Assembly (NCBI RefSeq): GCF_028290435.1
Contig: NZ_JAQGJV010000036.1
Coordinates: 1 to 64,000, forward strand
DNA: 64,000 bases
Direction of reading: 5' to 3'
Origin: Devosia sp.
Lineage (GTDB): Bacteria; Pseudomonadota; Alphaproteobacteria; Rhizobiales; Devosiaceae
The notes below the pieces were generated by a model that searched no databases, was not told where the DNA came from, and saw nothing but the letters and a program-made list of their open reading frames with translations. Below are positions 1 through 8,185 of the stretch, one piece after another. Both the position numbers and the translations under genes were made by a program. Positions within the stretch are counted from its first letter, which is position 1. The number at the start of each line of letters is the position of its first letter.

Positions 1-1
1 A

Positions 2-172
2 CACGACGAATATCGGGCAAAGTGGAACCTGCCAACTGACTATCCAATGGTGGCGCCGAACTATTCAGTCGCGCGCTCTTCCATGGCTAAGAGCATTGGA
101 CTTGGGCGCAAACCTGCGGCACACGCGTCGGCACCAGTGAAGAAAAGTCGGACATCCAAAGTCGGGGCTTAA
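2..172 (+). CDS. mucR: MucR/Ros-family transcriptional regulator, C-terminal end (partial)
   Basis: The window opens inside a reading frame (frame 2) that gives 56 codons and stops at TAA 170-172. The translation contains [19 protein letters not shown] followed by [16 protein letters not shown]. This is the characteristic C-terminal part of the MucR/Ros zinc-finger regulators of alphaproteobacteria, where EYR-(A/K)-(K/R)WNLP..YPMVAP..Y and KxIGLGRK are strongly conserved. The zinc-finger part lies upstream of the window. Family members are DNA-binding regulators of exopolysaccharide, motility and cell-cycle genes. The tail after GLGRK is basic and of variable length, as usual. The gene marks the left edge of the accessory region. 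Identification rests on motif recall; confidence in family is high. Confidence 0.88.
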   Translation, partial: HDEYRAKWNLPTDYPMVAPNYSVARSSMAKSIGLGRKPAAHASAPVKKSRTSKVGA

Positions 173-558
173 GGTGGCCGGTTGAATTGCCTCCTCGATG
201 TCGGGTTTGGGGGATTGCGGACTGACGGCTCTTTGAGACGGCTGACTGCACACTCGAGTGCCTGACTTTGCCGACGCTTCGCAGTGTGGCAAGCGTGTTG
301 CGGGGGAGCTGGAGACCCTCATAGCCATTGCGGAGCCCCAATATTGTCGTCAGCGACAACCGGACGGCGTTCACGTCCAATGCCAACCTCGGGTGTGCCG
401 ACCGATTGGGGATCGACTGGCATTATAGTGCCCCAGAAAAACAACAGACCGGCAGCTTTTGGCGCTAGATAAGGGCAGCGGGTTGGTCCAAAATTTAGTG
501 TGGGGCGTGTCGCTCCCCCCGGTTTCCTGTATACTTAACGCAACGTATGGAGGCAGAG
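173..558. other. Intergenic stretch, no supported gene
   Basis: Several short open frames exist on both strands, but none has a ribosome binding site, recognisable motif or consistent codon use. A TATACT hexamer at 530-535 could be the -10 element of the small gene that follows; no good -35 partner is visible. Confidence 0.5.
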
Positions 559-762
559 GTGAGAGATCCAGTGTATTTCGTCGAGGCACATGGCGATAAC
601 GCTCAAGCCGTGCAGTTTGCGACAGAGCGAGGAAAAGCAGTTTTTATAGTGCCCAATCGCGACGATCACGATCCGTCGAAGACGGTCACAGTTCATTCTA
701 TGGCTGCGCTTGACGCTTACGAATTGGCCAAAGCCTTTCTACGCCATTGGGAAGGTCAGTAA
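559..762 (+). CDS. Small hypothetical protein
   Basis: I do not recognise the family. The frame encodes about 67 residues, with alternating hydrophobic strands (PVYFVEAHGD, KAVFIVPNRDD) and a C-terminal amphipathic helix ending in AFLRHWEGQ, which looks like a small folded alpha/beta domain. The GTG at 559 is preceded by GGAGG (549-553) at a 5-base spacing. An in-frame ATG at 547 has no such site ahead of it, so the GTG is preferred. A TATACT -10-like element lies at 530-535. The gene stands alone between the mucR remnant and IS21-like repeats at the edge of the island. Function unknown; it could also be a truncated piece of a larger protein. Confidence 0.5.
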   Translation: MRDPVYFVEAHGDNAQAVQFATERGKAVFIVPNRDDHDPSKTVTVHSMAALDAYELAKAFLRHWEGQ

Positions 763-787
763 TATCAACTGGTGTCGCTCACGTTAG

Positions 788-909
788 AATTTGACACTGG
801 CCACGGCGAATAACACTGAAGCTCCAGAGCTGTTCAACCACCCCAATTTGGCACTGTCACGCCGTAATTTGACATTGCGCGGGGTTTTGACAATACAATT
901 TGGCACTGG
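788..909. repeat. Cluster of short direct repeats, IS21-like terminal region remnant
   Basis: The motif AATTTGRCAYTG(G) occurs four times in the same orientation: 788-800, 845-856, 866-877 and 897-909. A weaker GTTTTGACAATA lies at 884-895. Multiple short repeats containing TTTGACAC/TTGGCAC are typical of the ends of IS21-family elements. No istA or istB frame is present, so this would be a solo end or the scar of a deleted element. The stretch from 910 to 1187 contains no supported gene. Confidence 0.5.
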
Positions 910-1187
910 CAGGGGTTCGCATAATCCTTCCATGCTCGATTGTATCGGATTGCAGTCGGATAATACCCAAGAACAGAAGTCGCTCGAGTGTGCTTGGCGC
1001 CTTCCAAAAAGCGGACACTGTCAGATCACCAAACGTACTGCCATGTCGGGCTGCGCTCCCGACTCCCGCGCGCCTTCATTGCCGTTCTTGAGAACCAACT
1101 CATCCCGAGGGTGGGTGATCAGATAGGCCCTGAGTGTGACCGGATGTCGACAAGATAGTTCCGCGCCGCCGCCTTTAGGTGCGAACC

Positions 1188-3422
1188 CTAGGTATCAACA
1201 TCCTGAAAAATCTGGCCATCGGCTTTGTCCGGATTTCCGCCAGTCGCCTGCGACAGGATAGGGGTCCATGAAGGCCCATCATAAGACGGTTGCTGCGCTT
1301 CCAAATCTTCAATTCTAGAGTTCAGCTGGGCGTATAGATCGTCGAAGGCCTCGTCATCAGGCATGCCGAAATAATCTTGCGCCCGACGCATATTTTCCTT
1401 GAACCCGTTGTATAGGTCTAGCTCGTCGTCGGAGGAATATCTGCTAAATTCGTCGAACACATTGGGGATATCGGCCAACCATTCGTTGCGAAAGGCATCT
1501 TTGTAGTCCTCGAACTCCTTGTCAGACAAAATCTGCTGAAGAACTTCGTCGGTAAGCAGCTTTGAATCCAACCACGATATCGAATGATCGATAATGTAGT
1601 CGGCGATTTCCTTCCTCACGGGCTCCGGCAAAAGCCCCATCGAGGCAAGCGCCGCCACGAGCAACTTTCCGCCGAACGAGAAATGCCTTCTGGGTTTTTC
1701 TGCGATACATGCGAGGATGTCAGGTCGAGCATCAAGCATAAGGCTCAGGAACGACTTTTCGCAGCGCGCACCCAGAAACGCCATGAACGTTTCATCCAGC
1801 GGGTATTGTGCAAGCCGGGCGACGAGTGGCGAATATAGGATTGGGGGGATGCGCAATTGCGTGTCACTTTTGGACTTGGGTCGGCACACCACCTCATCCA
1901 GCAACCTGTCGAGTTTGGCGCCGTGTGCATAGAGTTCAATCAGTTCTGGTGATCCCCCCACCAGCGATGCGAACGCGTCGGTAACGGTCGGGTGACGGAA
2001 TATCCAGCGCTCGCCGTCCTCCTCCGAAACTAGCTTGGTGACGCTATCGTTCAGGTGCACCATAGCCTTGGCTATTTGGGCCGCATTGACGCCCATGAGG
2101 CGCGTGACCATGTCCAACGCGGACGACGCCGGAATGGGGGAAGGCACCCCGGTTTGGGAGTTCAGGAAAATCAGCGCGATCGCAGCACGGGAGTCGTCGT
2201 CAAGCTGCGCCAATATTTCTGTCAGGAACTCGACGGGATGCTCCACCAACTGCGTGAGACGCTGTTGGTTGATGGCCAGGTTCTTCGTGAAAATCGGATC
2301 ACCTAGTCGACGAGCGGTCTCAGGCAGGAATGCTGGGTTTGCCGCGACATCGGATAGGAAGGGCTTCAGGCGGCGCCTCATGTCGCGAGGCTGGGCGCGG
2401 CGAACGTGGTTGTAAAGCATCTGGGCTCTCTCTGCGTTCGAAAGGGCCTCTACGTTGACGACGACCTGGCTTTCCTTGAGCAGCGAGAATGCACTCGTCT
2501 TCAGATGAGGCTTGGCTGCTTCCCAGATATAGTTGCGCGAAGTGAAGACGACGCGTGCGCCATTTTCGACTGCGGCACGCAGGGTCCCTAACTCGGCATT
2601 CCATCGGCTCATGCGTGAGGCGTCGAAATGGTTGGGGCCAAATGCATCGTCGACCCAAAGAAATTGCTTTTCACCGGGGTGCCACAAATTCAGTTGGTCC
2701 GGCGAATTGATCTTGAGCGCTCCGAGACATCCATCGTCGATTGCCGCCAGCGCCAGGATTGCTGCAATCGTCGACTTCCCTGACGCCGGATCGCCAAGCA
2801 GGATAACAAAACGGTGCTCGTGGAGAGCCGTTACAGCGGCTCGGTATGCGTCTGTTCCTACAAAGCAGCTGAGGTCTGATCCCATGGAGTCCAGGATAGC
2901 CTTCGCTTGCTTGTACCCATGGCCAGTGATGATGTGGGCCAGGTCACCAATCCCGTATACCCGGGGAACCAGCATTCGGAGCCTGGCGCTCTCGGTGAGT
3001 TGCTGGACGATCCAAGTTCCGCCGAAAGTTCGGCACTTTTTGACCCCGACTTTTTCGAACGCCTTTCGGATTTGCGCATCGACCTCTCCGGACACGCCGG
3101 CGTTCGTGAGGACGATGTAGTCATCGGCCAGACCTTGTGCGGCCAGTTTCTTGGCTTTCGGCAGCTCGTCTTTCAGATCGGAAAGCGTGAGATTGGCGCC
3201 TGGCTTGCTCAAGAATTTGCACTGAATTGTCGAACGTCCGCTTCCGTCCGTTGCATCCCAGCGTCCCAAGAAAGCTGCGTCCCGGCCTCCATCATTCGAC
3301 CCCAGGAACGTTTGCACGGGACGCTTGAGAACCTCGGCTGTCACGGCAGCCGCCAAGTCCTGAAAGGCTTTCCAGCCAAGTTTGCTGAGGTCGTAGTCCA
3401 ATGATATGCCCTCCGCCGGCAT
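1188..3422 (-). CDS. Restriction-endonuclease-like domain fused to STAND-type P-loop ATPase
   Basis: A predicted defence-type protein of 744 residues. Residues 10-150 look like a restriction-endonuclease/Mrr-type fold: SNDGGRDAAFLG (about 42-53) gives the acidic residue, and STIQCKF (64-70) gives the QxK half of the PD-(D/E)xK site. An ATPase module follows, with Walker A GDPASGKS (210-217) and Walker B FLWVDDA (254-260), then a long helical region. This resembles the nSTAND3-type NTPases that carry N-terminal nuclease effectors. The start is uncertain: ATG 3422 is chosen because the domain begins right after it; an in-frame TTG at 3461 would add 13 residues. Neither has a clear ribosome binding site. 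It is transcribed divergently from the TIR gene. Role in antiphage defence is inferred from architecture. Confidence 0.78.
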   Translation of the reverse strand: MPAEGISLDYDLSKLGWKAFQDLAAAVTAEVLKRPVQTFLGSNDGGRDAAFLGRWDATDGSGRSTIQCKFLSKPGANLTLSDLKDELPKAKKLAAQGLADDYIVLTNAGVSGEVDAQIRKAFEKVGVKKCRTFGGTWIVQQLTESARLRMLVPRVYGIGDLAHIITGHGYKQAKAILDSMGSDLSCFVGTDAYRAAVTALHEHRFVILLGDPASGKSTIAAILALAAIDDGCLGALKINSPDQLNLWHPGEKQFLWVDDAFGPNHFDASRMSRWNAELGTLRAAVENGARVVFTSRNYIWEAAKPHLKTSAFSLLKESQVVVNVEALSNAERAQMLYNHVRRAQPRDMRRRLKPFLSDVAANPAFLPETARRLGDPIFTKNLAINQQRLTQLVEHPVEFLTEILAQLDDDSRAAIALIFLNSQTGVPSPIPASSALDMVTRLMGVNAAQIAKAMVHLNDSVTKLVSEEDGERWIFRHPTVTDAFASLVGGSPELIELYAHGAKLDRLLDEVVCRPKSKSDTQLRIPPILYSPLVARLAQYPLDETFMAFLGARCEKSFLSLMLDARPDILACIAEKPRRHFSFGGKLLVAALASMGLLPEPVRKEIADYIIDHSISWLDSKLLTDEVLQQILSDKEFEDYKDAFRNEWLADIPNVFDEFSRYSSDDELDLYNGFKENMRRAQDYFGMPDDEAFDDLYAQLNSRIEDLEAQQPSYDGPSWTPILSQATGGNPDKADGQIFQDVDT

Positions 3423-3622
3423 CGTGGCAAAAGAGCACGCGGCAGTCGAATCCGAGCCCAATTATTGGCTTGTACGAGATCTGATGGAATAGGCAAACTG
3501 CGGGCCAGCAATCTCTGCCTCTGCGATGGTGGCAAGAAACCCCCGCTCCGGCACCATTCGCGTGCCCTGCATCAACTTGCACGAGGTGATCCTGCCACCT
3601 ATGAAGGTAAAGCTTTCAATCC

Positions 3623-4666
3623 GTGGGTGTTCCGTTGGCAAAAACGACTGCAATTAAGATCTTCCTCAGTCACGCAGCGGCAGACCTGAAATTGGTGGAG
3701 GCCTTCGAGACGCTGCTCACCAAGGCATTAAACATCACGTCGGAGAGCATCTTTTGTTCAAGCCTAGAGGGTCAAGGGGCGACAAAAGGGAAGAGTTTCG
3801 TTGACCAGATCAAGGACGAGGCGATCGCAGCAGACGCCGTGGTCGCTCTAATTACGCCGGCCTACATGGAAAGTGCCTTCTGTTTGGCCGAACTCGGTGC
3901 CGCCTGGGTGCTGAACACCAATCGGTTCCCAATCGTTGTGCCACCTAACACATTCGAGGTTATGCAAGCCACGCTGCTCGGCGTCGTTGGGGTGAAGCTC
4001 GACAACGACGTCGCGATGTCGCAGTTGTTTGAAGACATAACGATTGCGCTGAAACTCCCACCGGCGAGGGCCGGCGTGATCGCCCGCGCGATGCGCAGTT
4101 TCACTGGCGAGTGGCCCGCCTTGCAGGGCAGTATTGGGGTCGCCAAGCGCGTGGATGCCGCCATCCACAACCAGACTCTTGCCGAGCTGAAGTCCGCCCG
4201 TGATGCCTGGGAGGCATCCGAACAGGATCTCGAGCATGCTAAGGCTCAGATTAGCGCGTTGAAAAAGACGAAGGACCCAGCAGAAGTTGCCAAGGTCAGC
4301 AAAGCTTTTAGCGAAACTGACTGGGAAATGGACCTGGACGCGGCGATCGCGGAGGTGGCCGACGTCGCAGGCGAAGTGGGTGGCAACCGAGTACTACGCC
4401 TTATGATACTCGACATTCTCAATAAGCCTTCCGCGCCGGATCTCAATGACGACTACATCTCGAGGGCGGTTGAGATCGGTGTCTACGATACCGAGGACAA
4501 AGATTGGATCCGTTCATCGGACGAGATGAAGAGCCTGCAGAAGGGCATGCGAAAAGTTGATGCAGTTTTCGAGGAGCACGCTGAGGCTGCCGCTGAACTG
4601 AAAAGACGTGGCAAGCGGGCCAATCCGAACGATATCCGCTTCTGGGAGGAGCACGTCGGCCTGTGA
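3623..4666 (+). CDS. TIR-domain protein with C-terminal helical region
   Basis: 347 residues. The N-terminal 140 or so form a TIR domain: the first strand is IKIFLSH (11-17), then DAVVALITPAYMES, and a putative catalytic glutamate occurs in FCLAELG (Glu90), as in NAD-degrading TIR enzymes. A heptad-rich segment around residues 185-215 (LAELKSARDAWEASEQDLEH) predicts a coiled coil, and the C-terminal 120 residues are helical without a family I know. The start is GTG 3623; a TTG at 3635 is possible. Bacterial TIR proteins commonly act as NAD+ hydrolases in abortive-infection systems or as signalling enzymes. The gene is divergent from the nuclease/STAND gene, with about 160-200 bases between starts, so the two may share a control region. 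Partnership is inferred. Confidence 0.82.
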   Translation: MGVPLAKTTAIKIFLSHAAADLKLVEAFETLLTKALNITSESIFCSSLEGQGATKGKSFVDQIKDEAIAADAVVALITPAYMESAFCLAELGAAWVLNTNRFPIVVPPNTFEVMQATLLGVVGVKLDNDVAMSQLFEDITIALKLPPARAGVIARAMRSFTGEWPALQGSIGVAKRVDAAIHNQTLAELKSARDAWEASEQDLEHAKAQISALKKTKDPAEVAKVSKAFSETDWEMDLDAAIAEVADVAGEVGGNRVLRLMILDILNKPSAPDLNDDYISRAVEIGVYDTEDKDWIRSSDEMKSLQKGMRKVDAVFEEHAEAAAELKRRGKRANPNDIRFWEEHVGL

Positions 4667-5460
4667 TTGCATGAGAGATAACCAAATTGCATGTCATCCG
4701 CAGGCGGTTGAAGCCTCACGAGCCAGCGCTCCGGTACTTCCTCGACCTTGACTTGCTATATGCGAACCGGCGGCGGTCGCATCTCCATTGCCCCACTAAA
4801 TGCCTGTCCTCTGTGGATGGCCCCCGCATTGCAAGAGATAATTCGACGTTCTGGCGCGTTGGTCGGGTGCAGTCTTCTGTCCCGCCTGTTGATGCAGCCG
4901 TTGGAGGCTGCTGGCCCTGATGGGGTCGGCGAACACGGTCCCAATCTGCTTTGCAATAGTAGGCTCAGACTAGCCCTATGCGGGACGTGTTGGTCAGAGA
5001 GAGCTTTTGGCGCGGGCAGGGGCGCCACTAGTTGCGCCCAGCACCGCTCCTCCCAGGGATGTGGTCGCCCTTGCCTTCGATCTCGTCGACGCCCTGAGCT
5101 CTCTTGATGCCCTCCTGGTAGTCCGTCACACCGGCTCCGGTTTTGGCCGGGCGATCATTTCTTCGGTCCGGAGCGTTCTGGACGCGGACGCGAACCTTCT
5201 CACAACATGGCTCGCCTTCCGATCCCGAGTCGCCGTTCCGCCCAACAGGGGCCGGGGCCGCCATTGCCAAATTGGATACTCGCTAGGGCCAAATTGAATT
5301 GTGTAGGACAACTAGACCTGAAGACGACAGGAGCCCCGCAAAGGCATCAGACTTGTCGGAGCATTGGCGGACGCTCCGGCGAGGAAGACGCCGCCTTTCC
5401 TCTCTTTCTAGCTAGTCTATCGGTCATTTGAGAGTCGCGGCGCTCAAAATTCAGGCGGCG
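4667..5460. other. Gene-free stretch inside the island
   Basis: Open frames of 70-120 codons occur on both strands but lack motifs, ribosome binding sites and coherent amino-acid composition. The stretch probably holds unrecognisable remains of decayed genes, since it directly precedes a frameshifted vsr. Nothing specific can be supported. Confidence 0.5.
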
Positions 5461-5848
5461 TCACGCCACAAGCTCAACGAACTCTTGCTGAAGAATGTCA
5501 CGTTCCTCATAGCGGTTTCGCATTCCCACACCTTCAACACTTGCCATCCTGCCTCGTCGAGTGCGACCGGTTTTCTTCGTCCCGCTCGACGTTGCGTCCG
5601 ATGTGAGCCCCAATAATGATCGATGGTTTTTGCCTGCCGCGCCCCGCGTTTGCAATTATGCCGTGCCAAAAACAACCATTGACGAAAACAGACGAACGCC
5701 GTCACGGCAACAGGAGATCGGGTGTGCCGGGTAGTTCCTTCTGGTATAGCCAGTATCTGGAGCCGAGGCCGGGTATGAGCCTGCAAAAGCCCTCTGGGAA
5801 ACAGTGTCCCTCGAACGGGCCGTCCGCGTGACCGCGCTACACAATACG
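5461..5848 (-). pseudogene. Frameshifted vsr (very-short-patch-repair endonuclease) copy
   Basis: Pieces of a Vsr protein can be read in three frames in the correct order, and match the intact Vsr encoded at 9537-9947. The pieces are RSRDT (near 5814-5800, compare KSKDT); RLIPGLGSRYWLYQKELPGT then PDLLLP, ending at a TGA near 5705; VFVNGCFWHG in the next frame; HNCKRGARQ after a further shift; and KVWECET near the end. The conserved FVNGCFWHGHNC core is therefore split by a frameshift. The piece begins right at the end of the GIY-YIG gene, exactly as in the intact module, so this is a full-length but dead copy rather than a fragment. At least three frame changes are needed to read it through. 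Confidence 0.85.
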
Positions 5849-6616
5849 CTAGTTTCCCCCGCTGTCGATCTCGTCTTCATTTTCCGGCCCGGCCTCAACG
5901 GACGCGTCGCCACCTACGCCTGCAAACCGTCGCTCTGCCAACCACTGCATGCGCTTTGTCTGTGTCAACAGTACACGTCTCAGCCCAGCATGTTTCAACT
6001 CGCGTTCTGAAATTACCTGGGCCAGCTTGGAAACGATTAGGGCACGTCGCGCTAGCCTCGTATCGGGATGTTCGCGTAGAACCCGCACCTCGGCGGAGAC
6101 AATTGATCCCCGGCGCGACTCTGGTTCCTGAATCTCCAGGTCGGAGGGCGGAGGATCTTTCTCATTAAGGATAGCTTTGAACCTACTCGCGTTCCTTAGG
6201 CGGGTGAAAACGGCCAGTTCTAAGGCGTTTAGGTACTCTTTAGCCAGCTTGGCTGACTCTTCATTGCCACCAATCCCCTCAAATTGAGGAAGCGGCCATA
6301 CCTCAATTTCGGAGACTTCGAACGGGTCTAACACGGACATTGCCACGGCGTCTGTACGCTGGTTAGTAAGGTGTCGACGAACCCGTCCGCTCAACCGTTC
6401 CTTTGTCTGGCCGACATAGATGGGTTCGCCATCGTAGTCATAGAACGCATAGACCCCCCACTTGAACCCTCCGACGTTCCGGTCGATTTTGTTCAAGTCG
6501 GGATACTGAATCTCTCGGAAAAATTTTTCAATCCCCTTGCGCAGCTCGTCCGTTTCCATTGGCGGCTTGCGAATAGCATCACCAACATCTTCTATTTTTT
6601 TTGTGTTTTTTGCCAC
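5849..6616 (-). CDS. GIY-YIG nuclease-domain protein (degraded module copy)
   Basis: 255 residues. Residues 52-82 carry the GIY-YIG core: WGVYAFYD (GIY strand), EPIYVGQT (YIG strand) and then SGRVRRHL, with the catalytic-type arginine. A downstream helix with KEYLNALELAV provides the expected glutamate region. The C-terminal part is basic and helical (around ERELKHAGLRRV). The start is GTG 6616, not the upstream ATG at 6673: the preceding codons in another frame are the remains of protein X, which ends at TGA 6621-6619. The protein is a divergent paralogue of the 192-residue GIY-YIG protein at 9931-10509. GIY-YIG domains include type II restriction enzymes such as Eco29kI. The methyltransferase partner is missing from this copy, so it may be a solitary or relic nuclease. 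Confidence 0.8.
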   Translation of the reverse strand: MAKNTKKIEDVGDAIRKPPMETDELRKGIEKFFREIQYPDLNKIDRNVGGFKWGVYAFYDYDGEPIYVGQTKERLSGRVRRHLTNQRTDAVAMSVLDPFEVSEIEVWPLPQFEGIGGNEESAKLAKEYLNALELAVFTRLRNASRFKAILNEKDPPPSDLEIQEPESRRGSIVSAEVRVLREHPDTRLARRALIVSKLAQVISERELKHAGLRRVLLTQTKRMQWLAERRFAGVGGDASVEAGPENEDEIDSGGN

Positions 6617-6618
6617 GG

Positions 6619-6720
6619 TCAGCCCCTCCGAATCGGAGTCATCCCCGACTCGATTTGGCTTACACCACCTCAAGTTACCGTGGTCTTACGCCACGTTACC
6701 ACGATAGAGCCGAGCGCGCG
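6619..6720 (-). pseudogene. C-terminal remnant of module protein X
   Basis: The minus strand reads SIVVTWRKTTVT, a stop, then GGVSQIESGMTPIRRG and TGA (6621-6619). The intact protein X at 10516-11373 ends RRKTTVTRGGIVQLESEM then TPIRRG. About 16 of the last 25 positions are identical, and one arginine codon has become TGA. Upstream of about 6720 the similarity is lost, so the rest of X and the methyltransferase gene were deleted from this copy. Confidence 0.85.
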
Positions 6721-6845
6721 ACGACCACCACAGGCTTATTGAGCGTCCCCAGCGATGGGATTCCGCCTGGGGGGTAGTTCCTACTGCGTCCGTTTCGGAT
6801 ACCTGGTTGCGATATTGCTATCGATCAGCCGCTGGTTCTAACGCG

Positions 6846-6869
6846 AAGGGCACCCGGTGGGGCCCTTTT
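6846..6869 (+). terminator. Possible intrinsic terminator
   Basis: Inverted repeat AAGGGC / GCCCTT with a 10-base loop, followed by a short T run on the plus strand. It follows a 28-codon ATG frame (6755-6841) ending in TAA that I cannot assign. The hairpin may end a lost transcript. The rest of 6721-6970 holds nothing else supportable. Confidence 0.4.
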
Positions 6870-6970
6870 GCGCTTGGAACTGCTCATGCCGGCGTAGCCA
6901 GCGGCACGAGCTTCCATTTTCTTTCCCGCCGTGGTCTTAGTCGATCAACAATGAATGTGGGGGGCCAATC

Positions 6971-8182
6971 ATGGCGGCTGTCGTAGACGCAACGCTGCTC
7001 TTTGACGAGCGGGTCAAGTGCTATTCCCTGATGACGTCGGTTAGCACAATAGACTACTTGAAGCTGGTGCAGGCTGCCTATGCCCAGCGTGGCGGCCTGC
7101 AGCACCAGCGTGATGCTCTGAAGACCACGACAGCCCGCCGCATCCGTGCCCGCATGGTGTCGGACGTACAGAAGGGTGCGATCCTGCCACCAGTGGTGAT
7201 TGGCGTGGTCGTCGACGATAACACACTCAACAACATTCCGAAAATGAAGCCATCAGAGGTGGTGGACTTGATCAGCGGTGCCCTGGTTGGCACCATTTCG
7301 ATCATCGACGGGATGCAGCGAACGACCGCGTTGCTAGCAGCATTGGACGGAGACAAGAAGGTCGCGGACTTTCCGATCCGTATCGAGTGCTGGATAGCCA
7401 AAAGCACCGACAGCCTAATCTACCGCATGCTGGTGCTCAACACGGGGCAAGTGCCTTGGAACCTGAGTCGGCAGCTCCAGGTGGTCTTCGCCCCGCTGAT
7501 CGTAGAGATGAAGAACCGCGTCAAATTTGAACGCATCCTCGACCCCGAGAAATCGGAGCGGCGCGCGAAGGCCGGTGAATATTCCCCGGACAGCCTGGTG
7601 GAACTGTACATCGCGTTTGGTCTCCGAAAAACGGACGTGGACACACAAGAAACCTTGGCCGATGAATTCTCCCGGCTGGACGTGACCGACGCCATCGCAG
7701 AAGACCGCTACAACCAGTTCTTCTATCCGGTGCTCCAGACGATGGTGGACCTTGATCAAGCCTTCTCGCGCCTCGACAACCAGATCGACGACGCCAAGGA
7801 GGATGCTCCGGCCCCGAATAGTTTGAAGGTGCTGAAGAAAGGCCGCAGCGTCTTCGATAGCCGCCCGGCGCGCATCGGCTACATCGTGTCGGCAGCGATC
7901 GCCATCCTGGGTCGTGTCGGTATGGAGAAGGACCCGGCCACCAGCCAGAAGCTGTTGACCGACCTGCAAGCGCAGGTGAAAGCGCTCTCCGATCGTTTAG
8001 CCCAATTGGACGTGAATCAGCTTACCGAATTCCTCAAACTGGACGTCCTCTCCGAGCGTCTTTACGGCCAGAAGCGCTCAGCGGTGGGACGGTATGAGCG
8101 CGCGTTCTTCGATTCTGCATTCAAAGTGCTCATCGAGGAGGGCTTCGAGGTGCCGAGCCTGGAGCCTGCGTGGCGAGTTTAA
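6971..8182 (+). CDS. DGQHR-like (DndB/ParB-like fold) domain protein
   Basis: 403 residues. Residues 111-122 read IIDGMQRTTALL, a variant of the DGQHR/DGQQR motif found in DndB-like and other ParB-related proteins of phosphorothioation, restriction and mobile-element loci. It sits in the expected context: an earlier strand LPPVVIGVVVDD, and a later segment YRMLVLNTGQVPWNLSR that corresponds to the (I/V)N-T-G-x-P block after the motif in this superfamily. The C-terminal 150 residues are helical. ATG 6971 is used; ATG 7031 (start of MTSVSTIDYL) is an alternative. It ends three bases before the next gene, so both form an operon, placed between two copies of a restriction-modification-type module. 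Biochemical role is unknown. Confidence 0.65.
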   Translation: MAAVVDATLLFDERVKCYSLMTSVSTIDYLKLVQAAYAQRGGLQHQRDALKTTTARRIRARMVSDVQKGAILPPVVIGVVVDDNTLNNIPKMKPSEVVDLISGALVGTISIIDGMQRTTALLAALDGDKKVADFPIRIECWIAKSTDSLIYRMLVLNTGQVPWNLSRQLQVVFAPLIVEMKNRVKFERILDPEKSERRAKAGEYSPDSLVELYIAFGLRKTDVDTQETLADEFSRLDVTDAIAEDRYNQFFYPVLQTMVDLDQAFSRLDNQIDDAKEDAPAPNSLKVLKKGRSVFDSRPARIGYIVSAAIAILGRVGMEKDPATSQKLLTDLQAQVKALSDRLAQLDVNQLTEFLKLDVLSERLYGQKRSAVGRYERAFFDSAFKVLIEEGFEVPSLEPAWRV

Positions 8183-8185
8183 GCC

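Noticed and set aside
371-589. 72-codon minus-strand frame near the left edge
   Set aside because: No ribosome binding site, no motif, and it overlaps the better-supported small plus-strand gene.
5007-5297. Overlapping frames on both strands in the 4.7-5.4 kb gap
   Set aside because: Neither frame has a start signal or recognisable pattern; possible remains of a decayed gene but not assignable.
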